Shown here in pieces: positions 63,383-64,000 of a DNA stretch of 64,000 nucleotides. The notes beneath the pieces are model-generated. The model searched no databases, was not told the origin of the DNA, and was given only the letters and a program-made list of their open reading frames with translations. A program made the position numbers and the translations under genes. Where the stretch lies: positions 1 to 64,000 of the forward strand of contig CAWIWC010000018.1 of NCBI GenBank assembly GCA_963839745.1, in the 5' to 3' direction. Each line of letters starts with the position of its first letter. Positions within the stretch are counted from its first letter, which is position 1. This stretch comes from JAIBJN01 sp963839745 (GTDB taxonomy: Bacteria > Actinomycetota > Thermoleophilia > Gaiellales > Gaiellaceae).

Positions 63383-64000
63383 GTGTACGCGGCGGGCTGG
63401 CGGTTGGCCAGCGACGGCAGGCTCCGCCGGATCCGCTCCAGGTGCGCGCGGTCGAGCTCGGCGGAGATGACCGCGTCCTCGTCGGGCGCCTGTGCGAGCA
63501 CGACGCCCCACGGGTCGATGATCGAACTACGGCCGTACGAGGCCTTGCCGCCCTCGTGCACGCCCCACTGGTTGGCGGCGGCGACGAAGCACTGGTTCTC
63601 GACTGCCCGCGCGCGCAGGAGCAGCTCCCAGTGGTCCTTGCCGGTGTAGAGCGTGAACGCGGCCGGCACGGTCACGATCTCGGCGCCCTCGACGGCGAGG
63701 ATGCGGTAAAGCTCGGGGAAGCGCAGGTCGTAGCAGACCGTCAGCCCGAGCCTCCAGCCTTCGACCTCGCAGCTCATTGGTCCCTCGCCGGGCTCCTCGC
63801 TGTCCGACTCGCGGTAGACGTGGCCGCCGACCTCGACGTCGAACATGTGGATCTTTCGGTACGTCGCCGCGATCTCGCCCTCCGGGTCGAAGACCACGCA
63901 CGTGTTCGAGAGCTTCTCGCGCCCCTCACGGCGCTCGACGATCGAGCCGCCGACGAGCGTGATCCCGTGCTGCTTCGCCCACGCGCTCATCGCCGCCACG
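63364..64000 (-). CDS. Carbon-nitrogen hydrolase (nitrilase superfamily, Nit-like), cut by the right edge
   Basis: About 212 residues of the C-terminal part are visible; the N-terminus with the catalytic Glu lies beyond the window. The catalytic Lys is in ATYRKIHMFDVEV and the Cys in LGLTVCYDLRFPELYRILA; EGAEIVTVPAAFTLYTGKDHWELLLRARAVENQCFVAAANQ is typical of Nit1/Nit2-type amidases, which repair deaminated glutathione or hydrolyse omega-amides. Overlaps the HAD gene start by 19 bases, so they form one operon. Confidence 0.88.
   Translation of the reverse strand, partial: VAAMSAWAKQHGITLVGGSIVERREGREKLSNTCVVFDPEGEIAATYRKIHMFDVEVGGHVYRESDSEEPGEGPMSCEVEGWRLGLTVCYDLRFPELYRILAVEGAEIVTVPAAFTLYTGKDHWELLLRARAVENQCFVAAANQWGVHEGGKASYGRSSIIDPWGVVLAQAPDEDAVISAELDRAHLERIRRSLPSLANRQPAAYTWPAEV

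Overview
This is a high-GC bacterial chromosome segment, packed with genes on both strands and lacking rRNA, tRNA, CRISPR, integrase or transposase genes that I can recognise. Many starts are GTG or TTG. The gene set (CarD, DisA, RadA, ClpC, a DUF2469 protein, MEP-pathway ispD/ispF, type III pantothenate kinase, LPFTG surface protein, VanW protein, DUF4349 lipoprotein) points to Actinomycetota. A deep-branching lineage such as Thermoleophilia (Gaiellales/Solirubrobacterales) is my inference from gene content and style; no database search was run.

Layout. 1-3.9 kb: glyoxylate shunt (aceA cut by the left edge, aceB) divergent from a LysR regulator. 3.9-11.3 kb: a shortened glutamyl-tRNA synthetase, an orphan Hcp protein, threonine dehydratase, three flavoprotein oxidoreductases and a frame-broken mutY. 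11.3-17.3 kb: ispD-PHP-ispF chain, then carD, disA and radA (transcription, c-di-AMP and recombination functions). 17.4-22.7 kb: a proline-tailed membrane protein, an AhpD-like protein, clpC, a secreted CAP protein and alkA. 22.9-37.9 kb: an exopolysaccharide locus (initiating sugar transferase, LPFTG surface protein, two O-antigen-ligase-type proteins, secreted glycoside hydrolase, five or more glycosyltransferases, Wzz/BY-kinase, Wzx flippase). 37.9-44.6 kb: lysS, greA, a dihydrouridine synthase and a very large cyclase-ATPase-peptide-binding fusion. 44.7-47.7 kb: coaX, DUF2469, folK, folB, folP. 47.7-50.3 kb: CpsB-like phosphatase, an ECF sigma factor with its membrane partner, a lipoprotein. 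50.3-54.7 kb: ftsH, hpt, tilS, lipoprotein. 54.7-64 kb: GNAT protein, deoD, a lipid kinase, DUF4349 and VanW envelope proteins, thioesterase, acyl-CoA dehydrogenase, HAD hydrolase and a nitrilase cut by the right edge.

Two things stand out. First, the gaps folP-folB and tilS-hpt are each filled by the same roughly 138-bp element. It forms three hairpins and can encode a related 45-residue peptide whose start overlaps the upstream stop (ATGA) and whose stop overlaps the downstream GTG start (GTGA). Second, the 41.1-44.6 kb gene joins a class III nucleotide cyclase, a STAND-type ATPase, a helical repeat region and an extracellular-type peptide-binding domain in one apparently cytoplasmic 1185-residue protein.

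Caution for readers: seven genes (hcp, a monooxygenase, mutY, the BY-kinase gene, a glycosyltransferase, lysS, tilS) carry reading-frame shifts. In five of them the gene span is exactly one base more than a multiple of three. Because lysS and tilS are normally indispensable, I think most of these are single-base insertion errors in the sequence rather than real pseudogenes.
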